DNA of 64,000 bases, from assembly GCA_030267565.1 (NCBI GenBank), contig BRXU01000004.1:2672501-2736500 (forward strand), read 5' to 3'. Under the pieces are notes generated by a model. It was not told the DNA's origin, did no database searches, and saw only the letters and a program-made list of their open reading frames with translations. This document shows, piece by piece, positions 12,501 through 24,000 of this stretch. Origin of the DNA: Pleodorina starrii (Eukaryota; Chlorophyta; Chlorophyceae; Chlamydomonadales; Volvocaceae). How positions within the stretch are numbered: the stretch's first letter is position 1; every line of letters starts with the position of its first letter. The translations under genes were made by a program, and so were the position numbers.

Positions 12501-13524
12501 TGGGGGAGGGGCGTGTGTGTGCGAGTGTGTGTGGGGGGGAGGGGGCTTGTTGACGTATGTGTGTGTGTGTGTCTGTGCGTGTGTGTGAGTGTGTCTGTGC
12601 GTGTGTTTTGGGGCGGGGGAGTAAGGTGTTTGGAGGGCGGGATGGAGAGGGAGGGAGGGTTGCCCCGCACCCCACTCCTTTCGCCCCGCGTCCTGGCCCG
12701 TGGCCCCGACTTGACATCCTGCTTGCCGCGTGGCCGTACGGCTCCGCGCCGTGTCGTATGTACGATACTCCGCGCCGTACAGACCATGGAACTGTCCATT
12801 GAGTTGTCGCTGGAAGACATTCGGGAGGCAGCGCAGACGATGGGCTTCCGGCTGGTACGGGAGGAGAGCCTGGACGTGCCGTACATGGGTAAGCCGCCTA
12901 CCTGCCGGCTCAGCCTGTCCAATCCAGTCCAGCCCAGTCCAGTCTGAAACAACGGCGGTGTTAGCCGGCTTGGTTTCTCAATATTGTTTCGAAATGGTTT
13001 TGGTTGCTGCAACCATCGAGGCACCATTGCCACGTTTCACTCTCAGCCCTAAAACCTAAAAAAACCCACGGACCGTCTCCACCCTCGTCCAACCGCCCTT
13101 CCCTGTCCAACCGCCCGACCGCCCGCTGGGGGCGGTTTCTTTTCTTTTTATTACCCACCGGCTTGTCAGGGGTCGGTCCTCGGTTCGACTCGCTTACTTG
13201 GCGGCGCCTCTCTCCCTCCCTCCCTATCCTCCCTTTCTCCCACCGGGTGGGGGGTTAATGTGCTAATGTCCCTCTGTCCCTCCGGTCGGCCGTACGCACG
13301 GGGCCATATCCGCATCCGCCGCCGCCCCTCCCTCCTCAGCCGACTACCGCTCCATGTTCAAGACCGTGTACCAGGCGGTGTTCTGGAGGATGGTCAAGGA
13401 GAGGGAGTGGGAGCCGCCCGCGCAGCAGCAACCACCACCACCGCCACCACCGCCACGATCGTCGCAACCGTCGCAACCGTCGCAACCGTCGCCGCCGCCT
13501 CCTTCAAGCGCAGCCAAGTCGTAG
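8646..13524 (+). CDS. CARNMT1: Carnosine N-methyltransferase homologue (N2227 family)
   Basis: SAM-dependent methyltransferase of the N2227 family, which in animals and yeast methylates the imidazole ring of His-containing dipeptides. The algal substrate is unknown. Exons: 8646-8734, 9070-9463, 9989-10101, 10273-10398, 11687-11870, 12308-12493, 12783-12888, 13340-13524. They join in frame to 460 residues (human about 409). Family landmarks: [18 protein letters not shown] (SAM motif I, about 208-217), [56 protein letters not shown] and [12 protein letters not shown]. The motif-I loop reads GAGLA where animal proteins have GAGLG. The C terminus is a short Pro/Gln tail. An Ala/Gly/Glu-rich insert occupies the end of exon 2. 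Introns 2, 4 and 5 hold tandem repeats. Confidence 0.93.
9464..9541 (+). repeat. (GTGAGG)13 at the 5' splice site of CARNMT1 intron 2
   Basis: Thirteen exact GTGAGG hexamers begin at the first base of intron 2, directly after GACAAG at the end of exon 2. Each unit is itself a good 5' splice-site sequence, and the frame stays open through all of them (Val-Arg per unit). Confidence 0.95.
10784..11640 (+). repeat. CCCCT/CCCTT pentanucleotide expansion in CARNMT1 intron 4
   Basis: About 0.85 kb of almost pure pentanucleotide repeat fills most of the 1,288-base intron 10399-11686. The first 60-70 bases are CCCTT units, then CCCCT units with occasional 4-base phase slips. The opposite strand is (AGGGG)n, so the template is G-rich and quadruplex-prone. 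Long ORFs on both strands here are repeat artefacts. Confidence 0.97.
12172..12252 (+). repeat. 15-base minisatellite in CARNMT1 intron 5
   Basis: About five copies of a unit like CCTCCCAACACCCAA, with A/T variants at one position. They lie just upstream of the C-rich acceptor tract of exon 6. Confidence 0.85.
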
Positions 13525-14931
13525 GGCGGCTGGCAGGAGGGTGGGAGACGGATGGGGGTCGGCGGCAGCGGTTTGCCAGCCATGGCGTTGGCGTTAGCGT
13601 TGGCGTTGGTGTCGTGGAAGGGTATGACGGAACAGGCGGTTGACGGTTGGCAGTTGGGGGTTGGGCCGAGCGCGGCCGGCTGGATGGGCTGGATGAATCG
13701 CGCGTTTGGGGCAGTGGTTGACTGGTTGACTGCGCTGCGCTGTGTTGCGACCCCTTCCCCCCGCGTGTGCGCGTCTGTGTGTGGCGGTTCCCTGTGCGTG
13801 GCCCCCAACGTTGCTGCCTAAACTAAAGGAGACAGTGCACCGCCGTACTGCCTGAGCAGCCAAGCGCCGCAGGCGGCCCGACTTGCTGCCCGGAGATGCC
13901 GGGAGCCCCTGGAGCCACACGCACACGTACATCGCCCGCGTGTGCACGCACGTGCACTCGCTGCTTAGCCGTGCCTGCCCGAACTTGGGCTCAGGGCGGC
14001 CAGGAATTTGGCGCCGCGTTCCGGGTCGAGCCGAATGAAACTCCTGCAGATATGCGCACCAGGGTGGCATGCTACATGCTCGTGCGTGTATAGAGTGTCG
14101 TACGTGCAGGCCTGGCCGTACGAAATGGCCACCGTACCGACTGCCCCATGAACTCTTGGTTCCCCAAGGATCTGCCTGGTGCCTAGCTGCCTACCCCCCG
14201 CGTTGGCACGGACGTAAGGCGGACACGGATTTGGAAATTGGATTGGTGCAGTGCAGTGCAACGCGCGCCATGACTCGAACTCGGAGTATTTTGGAACGGG
14301 GGGACTGCACGGGACGGTTGTGTTGGCCCTTGTTGGCTAGCGACCCACATCGCACTGCGTCCACGTGCTCTGGCTTGCGCACAGAAACACGCCCGGCGCC
14401 CGCAATCAAGGTTGACGGCTGTCAGCACCTCAGGGATTCCTTCGCGGCCACCCTTGAGAGCAACGCGAGGGATTTCGGGGAGCGTGCGGCCCGGTCGACG
14501 TCACCTGCCTGCACCTGCCCGCACCTGCTTGGAAGCACGACCTGGCATGACTTCAGCAGTCACATGCAGCAGCACTGTGTGTCACGGAACAGCAGCATGA
14601 AGTGCCACAGTTGTGACTAGGCACAGACCCACAGCGTAAGAAGCGTCGTCACGGATGGAGGTGCGCAGGTGCCGTGCTGGTATCGTGCATATGGGTTCCG
14701 GAGCAGGCGAGGAAAAATGCAACAATTTCGGAATAGCAACCTGAAATTGTGTTGGAATACGACGTATTATTTGTTATGTTGCTGACCTTCTAGGCTAAAG
14801 TCATTTTACATCGCTTTGGCAGCTGAACCGTCAAATTGGCAATTTGTATGCACTGCAGTGGGAGTATTTTTATAATGGAATCTAAATTCCGGTTATGACA
14901 GCGCATCCACGCTTAACGTAGTCAGGTGGCG
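13525..14931. other. Intergenic region
   Basis: No ORF with a recognisable or conserved product. The left part should be the CARNMT1 3' UTR. From about 14690 to 14931 the sequence becomes AT-richer and runs into the TBC gene start, so the promoter is probably there. No TGTAA was noticed. Confidence 0.45.
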
Positions 14932-17900
14932 ATGTCACGATCGAAACGAGGCAAGGCGAGACAACGCAGGCAGAACCATCACCATCACTACTCTAAGGAG
15001 TCGGGCAAGGCGTCTCCAGCTCCAGCTGCGCAGAATGGACCTGTGTCTCAAGCAGCCGGAGAAGGCGCGAAAGCGATTGTCACACCCCGATGCTCGGTGG
15101 AGCAGCCCGAAGTCGTTGCCAGCGCACCGACACCCAATGATTCTCCGAAGCCGGCGACCAGGGCCAGCCAGTCGTGGCTGTCTCGGTCCGTCAGCATCAG
15201 CAGCGCGGGAGCTCCGCCGGTCAGTGAGGCCGAGGAGTCCTTCGAATCGCTTCTGGACGGGCTCACAGGCCCTGATCTACAGACCGCCAAGCTAATCGTT
15301 CAGGCACTACGGGCGCCAGAGGTACGCCACGGACAGCCTGGCTCCGCTGCTACGTCTGCCACCCTTTCCCCCGGCATGTCCCCCGGGTCCACGCCACGTT
15401 TCCGGCAAGGCACCCCTATGGCCCCCAAAGACCCGCAACCCTGCCCGCTCACCCACATTCCACTCTGCCTCGTTCCCTCTTCCCCACAACCTCTCTCCCC
15501 GTCCTTCCATTGGGCCCGCCCGCCCCCCGTCTCACACACCCGCCCAGGACCTCTCCCGCCTGCGTCGCCTGGCCGTCACCCACGGCTTCGTCAACGACCG
15601 CATCCGCGCCGTCGTGTGGCCGCGGCTGCTGGGGATCACCCCGCCCGGCCACGTCGGACTGAAGCTCGGCCAACCGCCCTCCCTGCCGCCATCCTCCCCA
15701 GCGGCCAGCCGATCCCGCCTGTCAGCCGCCAGCCTCTCCGCTGAGACACCGCTGCCGCCGCAGTCGCAGCAGCAGCAGCAACAACCCCTGCGCCACGCTG
15801 TCGCCCCCACGTCGCCCTTCTCCGGCCCCGACCGCAGCCGACCAGACGGCGACCAGACGGCGCCTCCAACGGCCAGCCAACCGCCGCGGTGGCGGCGGAG
15901 GTCATCGGAGAGCCCGCAACCGCGGCCGGACGGGGCTGAAGGCGCGTCACCATGTGGCGCTCGCAATCAGTCGACAGGCGCGGAGAGTTTGTGCCCCGGG
16001 ATTAGCAGCGGCGGTGGCGGCCGGGGCAGCGGCGCCGGCGGCGGTGACCACCACCGTCACCACCTCTCGCTGCCATCGTGTGCAGCGGAGGACGGCAGCG
16101 GTGCAGGCGATGGCGGCGGAGGCGGCGCAGCGGCTGCGGCTGGGGGAAAGGCGGCGGCGCTGGTGCCCCGGGCGGACGGCGGCGAGGCTCGCCGCGTCGC
16201 TCGCTGCGCCAGCTGCGGCGGCGCCCTGCCCAGTTGCAGCAGCAGCAGCAGCGACACGGCCGCCAGCACACGCAGCAGCGGTATCAGCATCACCACCAGC
16301 AGCACCACCAGCCATACCCGTCTTGGTGTCAACGGCGGCGGGGCCGAAGGCCCAGACCGGGACGCGGCCCTGGGCCGGGACCGGCACCGAGAGCAGGAGC
16401 CCGGGGCCCCGAGCCGGAGGGTCGGTCAGGAGCCCGACCGTGACGGGGCCGGGGCCGGGCGTGGCAGCTTTGGCAGCTGGGAGTTGGAGTTGGAGTGGCA
16501 GCAGTACCTGTGGTGGTCGGGGCAGTCGCACCGGGACTCTGGGGTGGTGGAGGTGGACGTGGCGAGGTCGCTGTGGGCCTTCACTCGGGAGCGCGGGGAG
16601 GAGGAGCGAGAGGCGCGGAGGGGGCAGCTCAAGCGGCTGCTCAACGCGACGGTAGCGGCGCACCAGGGTGAGGGGGAGGGCGAGGGGGAGGCGGAGGGTG
16701 AGGGTGATAAATAGGACAACAGTTTCGGAGACAGGCAAGGCGAGTGAGAGGGTGAGAGGGTGGGAGGAGGAGGAGGAGGAGGTGGAAGAGGTGGTATGGC
16801 CTGTTTGGGTGGGTTGCTTGCGGGAGGGGGTGGACTTGCTCGAAGGGCCCGAACGAAAGCGGCGACCGAGCTCGTGGGCCTCGAGGTGGCCCCAAGATGG
16901 GTGATTCGAGTGCGCAGTGGATGGGTTATCCGTATGGGTTATGCATGCACGAAGCGTTCGTGGGCCGTGTGCGTGCACGCCGTGAGTGAGCTCTCCGCGC
17001 ACTGCCCGTACCCTGACATCCCTCTGGCGCCTTGGGCAGCGCACGTGCGACTCCGCTTGCACGTGTGTGTGTGTGTGTGCGTATGTGCACCCCCTCAGTA
17101 TCCACCTTAGCCCCCACTCGCCCCCCCCCCCTCCGCCCACCCCGCCCACCTCGGCCCCCCAGGCGACGTGTTCTACTACCAGGGTCTCCACGACGTCGCC
17201 AGTGTGCTGCTCCTAGCCATGCCCGGCACCCCGCCACCGCCGCTGCCGCTGCCACCACCCGCACCCCCACCCCGTGACCCAGCCCCGCTCAGCCGCCCGC
17301 CGGCGGCGACCCCACCGCCACCGCCAGCCTGCCCGCACTGCGGAGCGCCCGCCAGCGCCACCGCCGCCGCCTCCACCGCCGCCTCTCCAACGGCCGCAGT
17401 TTCAGCAACACCAGCAGCAACGCCCGCTACCTCTGTTCCGCCGTCATCCCCACCATCGCCCCCACCCCCACCCCCAGCCTCCGCAGCAGCCGCGGCAGCC
17501 GCAGCCATATCCCCAGTCTGCCCGGCCGCCGCCGCCGCCGCCGCCCACCCAGCCGCCGCCGCCTCCGCCATGCGCGGCGAGCTGCTTGCCTTTGCGCTGC
17601 TCCGCCGTCTGACCACCACGCACCTGCGCGACGCCACGCGGCCCTCCCTGGAGCCTGTGGTGCAGCTGCTGGGCCTTATGCCCGCCCTCGTCTCCGCCGC
17701 CGACCCGCAGCTGGGCCGGCACCTGGCCGCACTCGACCTGCAGCCGTACTTTGCGCTGTCGTGGCTCATCACCTGGTGGGCGCACGAGCTGGACGAGCTG
17801 GCGCCCGCCACCCGCCTGTACGACTTTTTCCTGGCGGGCCATCCTCTGCTGCCGCTGTACGTCGGCGCCGTCGCGATGCGGGCGCAGCGCACCGCACTGC

Positions 17901-18622
17901 TGAGCTGCAGGGAGATGCCGGAACTGCACTCCGCGCTCACCAACCTGAAGCTGGGGGCGGCGGCGGCGCCTGGCGGCGGCGGCGGCGGGCGATGGAGCGG
18001 GAGGAGCAGCGGCGGCGGGAGCGGCGGCGGCGGGGGTGGGTTCAGGAGGAGCGGGAGCAGCGTAGGGGGAGGTGGAGGACAGGACGGCGGTGGGGGGATG
18101 ATGCCACTGGAGGAGCTGCTGCGCCAGGCGGAGAGGCTGTGGCGCGCCAAGCCGCCGCAGGCGCTGGTGCCGCCGCCGCGGCCGCCCCGTGGGTCGCGGC
18201 CGTCGGAGGCGGCGCACGGGCTGCGCCAGCGGCGCGGCGGTGGTGGCGGCGGTGCCGGGAGGCACGGCGGCGGCGGCGGCGTGCGGGAGGACGAGGACGG
18301 GTGCGAGGGCGCGGCGTGTGTGCGTCTGACGGCGTGTGTGGCGCACGCGGCGAGGATGGAGGGGCGGCCGGCGTTTTGGACGGTGCCCGACGCGGCGCCG
18401 GCGGAGTGGCCGCTCGGCTGGGTGCCCGGCGCGGAGGTTGAGGAGGCGGGCGCTGGGTCGGGTGGGTTGGGCCGCGTGCTCAGCCAGGCCAACAGCGCGC
18501 TGGGGGGAGGCCGGTCGCGTACTGCGCTGCTGGGCACTGCCCTGCTGGCGGGGATGTATGTCGCGGCGGCGGTGGCCATCGGCTACGCCACCTTTTCGCG
18601 TGCGATGGCGGGGCAGCAGTGA
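14932..18622 (+). CDS. TBC1D20: TBC1D20-type Rab GTPase-activating protein, membrane-anchored
   Basis: Exons 14932-15321, 15548-16667 and 17163-18622 join in frame to 989 residues (human TBC1D20 is about 403). The match covers the whole TBC domain: LSRLRRLAVTHGF / VVWPRLLGI near 132-159, QSHRDSGVVEVDVARSLW with the catalytic Arg finger at 470, and FYYQGLHDVA with the Gln finger at 510. FALSWLITWWAHEL and TRLYDFFLAGHPLLPLYV follow. A hydrophobic C-terminal segment (TALLGTALLAGMYVAAAVAIGY) copies the single membrane anchor of TBC1D20, a Rab1-type GAP of the ER/early secretory pathway. Two low-complexity inserts (about 160-445, and 525-639 between the Gln finger and the rest) split the domain. 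A third Gly-rich insert precedes the anchor. Start: a GTG lies two codons earlier, but 14932 is the first ATG. Confidence 0.9.
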
Positions 18623-19550
18623 GGAAGAGGGCTTGAGGGGGGGAACCGCACACGAGCCGGCGGTGAGGGAAAGGAGGGGACCACCTTTGGGGCGGCGGAC
18701 GGACCCCAGGAGGTCTAGGGAGGGAAAGGGAGGGTGGGCGGGAAAGGGGGCGCGAGTTTGGGGAGTTGGGGCTGGGCGCAGCAATCGGCGTCGCCGGCCC
18801 GATGCGGTGCGCGGCCCTCGAGCGGCGAGGCGCCGGGCGGCGTGGGTTGCAATGGGCGCCAGAATGAGAATCAAACCAACCTCCAGTGCAGACAGGTACC
18901 GGATGCATCAGTTAGGAAATCGCAGCGGTGGAAAACGGAGGCGATGCTGGACAACGGACCCATCAGTGCCTACCGGCAAATACCATGCCATACAGCGCAG
19001 GGTGGGGAGAGCTTGTGTTTTTTTGAAGGATGGTCAACGACTTTATCTCGAGCCAGGCCCCCAGGCGCCCCGAAGAAGCAGGCTGATGCCCGAGACTTTA
19101 GAAGGAGCAGGCCCCACCGCCCACTCCATCGGATCAGCGGAAGGCGAATCGTCCGCATGCGGCCCCACCGGCCGCCAACACATACACACACCAGCTGCTC
19201 CGAAACCTCCCTCAGGAACGCGGTACGGCGAGGACTCCGCAAATCGTCCCAAACGTTTCCCCGGGAGCCTTAGGGCCCCGAAACCCCAAGGCCAGGCCCA
19301 AGAAATCAACCATCGCGATTGCTGGCCGCCTCTCTTAAGATTGGGACCAGGAGGCAAGAAGGGCAGGATTGGCCGCCGTGGCTGCATCCATGAACCGCCG
19401 CCCCTGCACCATGGTACCGGAAGAGGAAGACCGCAGCAGGGAGCACCACGTCCCCGGCACCACGTCCCCGGCACACGGCTGCTGCAAAAGCCCTCTGGAG
19501 CGTGGACCAATTCAACCTCAGCGCGCGAAACCGCTTTGGCGGCGAGAACC

Positions 19551-19806
19551 CAAACGGATCCCGAACAGATTCCGAACGACCCCGAACGGATCCCGAACGA
19601 CCCCGAACGGATCCCGAACGACCCCGAACGGATCCCGAACGACCCCGAACGACCCCGAACGGATCCCGAACGACCCCGAACGAATCCCGAACGACCCCGA
19701 ACGGATCCCGAACGACCCCGAATTGATCCCGAACGGATCCCGAACGGATCCCGAACGACCCCGAACGGATCCCGAACGACCCCGAATTGATCCCGAACGA
19801 CCCTGA
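19551..19806 (+). repeat. 21-base minisatellite (CGAACGACCCCGAACGGATCC-like)
   Basis: About 250 bases of alternating CCCGAACGACC and CCGAACGGATC half-units, with a few units in which ATTGATC replaces GGATC. It sits between the TBC gene and gene A. The Pro-Glu-Arg-rich ORFs that cross it are repeat artefacts. Confidence 0.95.
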
Positions 19807-20924
19807 ACGGGGCCGACGGCTAGCGTCAACTGACCAACCCGTCTGAGCCTGCCTGAGCCCCCTGTAGCAACCACCACAAACGGGAAAGGAAGCGAGCAAG
19901 GCCCACCTGCGCACCGCGCCCCCGGCAGGATAGCTCGCCTCCACAACCGTCCGTTGGTTACGTGCAGCCCTGGGCACGCGTTGCCAAGGACACCTCTGTG
20001 CACTCTGTGCGGCGCCCCACGCTGCCCGGCACTCCCCAGCGCCCCTCTTCCCCCGGAGCCCCGGTTCCCGTCCGCCAGCGTACCCCCCCTGCCTCGTGTG
20101 TGTTCTCCCAATTCCGTCTGCCGAACGAGGAGCAGGTGGTGAGAGTGCGTTTTCGTTTGCTTTGCTTGGATTCCGCTGTTCCGCTCGTTTTGCTTTTCGT
20201 TTGGTGAGAAATCCCTCCGCAGGACGGTTCTGTCCTGGTCGCACTTACCCTTACATCCCGGTGCCCGGACGAGTGCCTTGGATTTGCTGTGAGGGGTTGT
20301 GTGCGAGTTAGGAGCGCAGGGGCGTGGAGGAGGGACCGGAGGCGTGCCCCGTTGTGCGGGGAGGCGGAATAGGGGCGGAGGGAGTTGGCAGAGGTGCGCC
20401 GACCCCGTTGCATGCGTTTCTGTACGGCTTATACACTACAGGCCACCAAGACAGGGAGGGGGCAGCGCCGCCACGTGGTGGCTCAATGGCAGTCAGCTGG
20501 CAAGTTTGGGAGGGAGACGGCGCATGGCCTCCAGATTTACCCCGGAAGCGGAGGACCTCGTTGTCGGCCATTTGCAATGTTCTTCCCCGCCTACATTCAC
20601 CGCGTCGACAGGCTGAACTAATAATCCCGATTCCGCAGGCTTGCATATTTCACAACAGGAGGGCGTCGTGTTCGATCTTGATCACCCTGCTCGCCTGCCG
20701 AGGCTCAGCCGTCAGCCCCGGGAAACGTACGGCAACGGTAAGATTAACGGCCAACCGTTGCCTGTGACCGAAAGGGTCGAAGGAGTTTCAAGAGTTCTCA
20801 TCCTGTACAACCCTGGCGCCAGTCATTTCCACAATAGGCTGCTTTTGCGTTTTTGGCTGTTCGCTGTCATGCGCTGAGTCAGGCACCCAGCCCGTGGCCC
20901 ATGGAGGGCAGTTCGCTGGATTTC

Positions 20925-21060
20925 TGAAGTTAGTATATTATACTATGCATACTGGCAACCAATATGATCTCCTCATGTTCCAATAGGCAGCCGTATGCCT
21001 TGCAGCTGCTGCTGTTTATGACCCTTTTGACAGATTTCGTTCCAGCAGCGCCACGGGATC
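20925..21060 (+). promoter_or_regulatory. Presumed promoter/5'UTR of gene A, shared with gene B
   Basis: AT-rich run including TATATTATACTATGC near 20933, followed by a stretch that aligns with the bases just before gene B (31600-31660): a GCTGTTT..TTTTTGA..TTTC series and a final GCGCCAC just before the ATG in both. The shared upstream sequence shows that the duplication included the start region. Confidence 0.5.
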
Positions 21061-24000
21061 ATGGCAGGCAAGGACAGTGCTCCATGCGGTTGTTCTCAGA
21101 AGCAAAAGAAGGGTGTTACGTACTGCCCTGAGCCCCCTTCGGCGTATGAACGATTAAGTGCGGACCATCGCCACGCTTGGGTCGCGGCCCAGCTGGGCCT
21201 TCCGCGGCAGTGTCTGGGCGGCTACCTGCACCAAAGCTACTTACATTGCGCAGACCAACTATTGCAACGGTCTTACCGCGCCAGCTTTTACCGGCGGCAG
21301 CAGCGCACCGGACACCCAACGCCCGCTGCCAGCATCGCCGCAAAACCCTTCGCCTGCCTGAAGCCCCATCTCACCGATACCCCTTCCGAGGCGTCTTCAC
21401 GCAGCCGCAGTCCCAGCCCGGAACGCTGCGCCAGCCCCGCACGCCACCCGCCGTCCGACGGCACGCCCAGCGCCAGCGGCGACCGCACGAACACGCTCCC
21501 GCGGCCCCCGCCGCCAACTGCTTCCAAGCCGCGTCGGAACCGTGCGGACCGTCTCCGGAGTTTCGGAGCGGCGGGCCTGTCCGGCGTTTCGAAGGCTCCC
21601 GCCGCCTCAGCGCCAGCCGGCGGGCTGCCGGGCCCGACCGGCGCCGCCGAAGCCAGGCCCGGTGGGACCGAGTCGGTCCAGCAGTGGGAGCGCCTGCTGG
21701 AGGGGATCCAGCCCTCCGATGAGGAGGAGGCTCAGTTCCTGGAGTTATGGAGGGCCACCGCCCGCTTTTGCAAGCTGGAGGTGGGTTTTGAGGGCTATGA
21801 TGAGGCAGGGTAGGGCAGTGCAGGGCAGGATGTAGGTCAAGATGATGTCAAGGGACGGAAAGGTAGGGTAATAAGAACGGCCCGGAGGTAGGGTAAGGAC
21901 AGGACAAGGTATAGTTAATGGTAAGAGATAGGGTGAAGGGTAAAGGGACAAGGCAGGCAGGCTAGGGGAAAGGGAAGGCAGGCTAGCCAGACACACCTGG
22001 GACGTGCTTCCCCGCTCCTGGCCTCCCTCTGGGGACTTCTTCCCCCCTGCCAACCACCGGAGTTCCCCGGGACCCGGTGTCCCGGCCCTCGCCCGCCGCG
22101 GGTGTCGGGTGGCGGGCGCCCGGCGGCGCTCCACTCCGTGCCAAGGCGTCCAAAGCCCCACCCCCTCGGAAGAACGACATGCCCTTGTCCTATTGCTACT
22201 GACCCACCTGGCGCGATTTGGCTGGCTGGCGCCGTTCTGGCCCCGCCTGCCTTCGACCTGGGTTGCACTCCTTGCCCCCGCCAAGCTCGTCTCTGGGGCT
22301 GTCCTCGCCCGGCCTACAAGTCTTGCGCGATTCTACCCCGCCAGGCGCCGGCTTTAGCACCCAAGCGTGTCTCCTCTTGTCTTTTAGCCCCCAAGCGAGT
22401 CTCCATCCAGGTTGCTGGTTGTCTCCATCCAGGTCGTCGAGGGCGCGTGCAGAGGGGCGTGTGCACCGTCGCCGGATCGCCGGGTAGCTCGCGCCCCCGC
22501 GCTTCGCCCTGGCCGAACCGAACTACTGGTCTACCCCCGCCCCCGCCCCCCCCCGCTCGTTGGCCTCTCACCGCTTGACATATCCCCCACCACTGCATCC
22601 ACCCCCGCTTCTTCCCACTCCTGGCCTGACGTCTCCCTCCCCCTGCCCGCCCTTGCTGGCGTCCTTTGCCGTGAACCTCCGGTTTGCCGCCGCCGCCGTC
22701 GCCACCTCTGCTGCCACCGCTGCTGCTGCTGGGGCCGGTGCGGATGCTGGGGCGCTGGGCTGCCGCTTCTGCCGCCGACCCCATGCTTCCGCTTCTGGTC
22801 ACCACGTTACGCTGCACTCGTGGTATTACGTTACACCGCGTGCGAATACACTACTTGTAGAAAGAGGCGGTTGCGGTCCTGAATGAGGGCCGCAGATTGT
22901 CGCCCGCATTGGAGGGATCGCTGCGCGGGGCATTAGAGGCGCTGTTGGATATGATGGATCTGGAGGCCCCGGACGTGGTCGCCTCGCGGCTGCTGGAGCT
23001 GCCGCCCGATGCGCCGGAGCGGACCCGCAGCAACGCGGAGCGGCAGGTGGGGGCGGGTGGAGAGTGGGGGTGTGGTGGTGTGCGTGAGGGTGTAGTTGGG
23101 GGAGGTCGGGCCTAGGTAATGAGTGTCTGGGTCCGGACCTGGGCGGCTTGGGGCGGGGTAGTTCGGGGTTGGGGAGCGTCGGCGGCTGGGGCTGTGGCCG
23201 AGGCAGGGGCCGTCCGGTGGGGGCGGGGACGGGGGAGAAGTAGGCGGGGACGGGGGAGCAGGCGCTCCTGGGCGGGAGGTCAGGGCTTTGCGGGCCTCCC
23301 TTGGCGGCGGCGCAGTGCTGGAGTTAATGTAGCAATGGGTTAACCAACCGTGGGAAGGAGAGAGGGAGAGAGCGAGCGAGGGAGGGAGGGAGGGAGGGGT
23401 TGAGGGGCTCGCAGCGACTGACCCGAGCTGGGCCGCTCGAGGAGCTTCGACCCGCTCCTCGGCGACCGACCCGTGGGCCGGTCGGCCGCTGAAGATCCTG
23501 AGGTTACCTACCGGTATCGGTCCATTGGCGCCCATCAGCTCCCTCTCTCGAGAGCCGCGATTGCTTCACCCACCCACCCACCCACCCCAACCCAACCCAA
23601 CCCGGCGAGAGCGCTTGCTGCGTCGAACCCTGGCTGGTGGGTGTTGGGCGAACCAACCCCCGCACCTCACCCCCGCCCTGTTCCATCCCGGCCGCTGCAC
23701 CCCACCCCCTGTCCTGTCCCCAGGTGCTGCTGCTCGGCGGCATCTGCCACCAGCTGTCCATCACCCGTTTCCTGCCGCCCGATCTGGGCGCCGACATGCG
23801 GCGGCGGTCCATGCTGCTGGGCAGTACGCTGCTGGCTCACCACCGGCTGCCCCCAGCCAACATGTGGGAGCTGAGTATCTGGAGCTGCGCGCTGCTGCAG
23901 ATGGCGATGGTGGGTGCTGGGCGGCTGGGGTAAGGGGCGGAGGGGCCCGGGAGGGGCGCTGGAAGGGGACCGGGAGGGGGGCCCTGGAAGGGGGCGCGGA

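Larger units (their letters stand above)
18623..21060. other. Intergenic region with minisatellite
   Basis: No supportable gene over 2.4 kb. It holds the TBC gene 3' side, the 21-base minisatellite at 19551-19806, and from about 20900 an AT-richer stretch leading to gene A. Confidence 0.45.

Noticed and set aside
13160..13200. TTCGACTC tRNA B-box-like sequence
   Set aside because: No matching D-arm/A-box or acceptor-stem pairing upstream, and it lies in a CARNMT1 intron.
19336..19806. Pro-Glu-Arg-Thr repeat protein
   Set aside because: It exists only because the 21-base minisatellite is a multiple of three. There is no start context, splice pattern or homologue.
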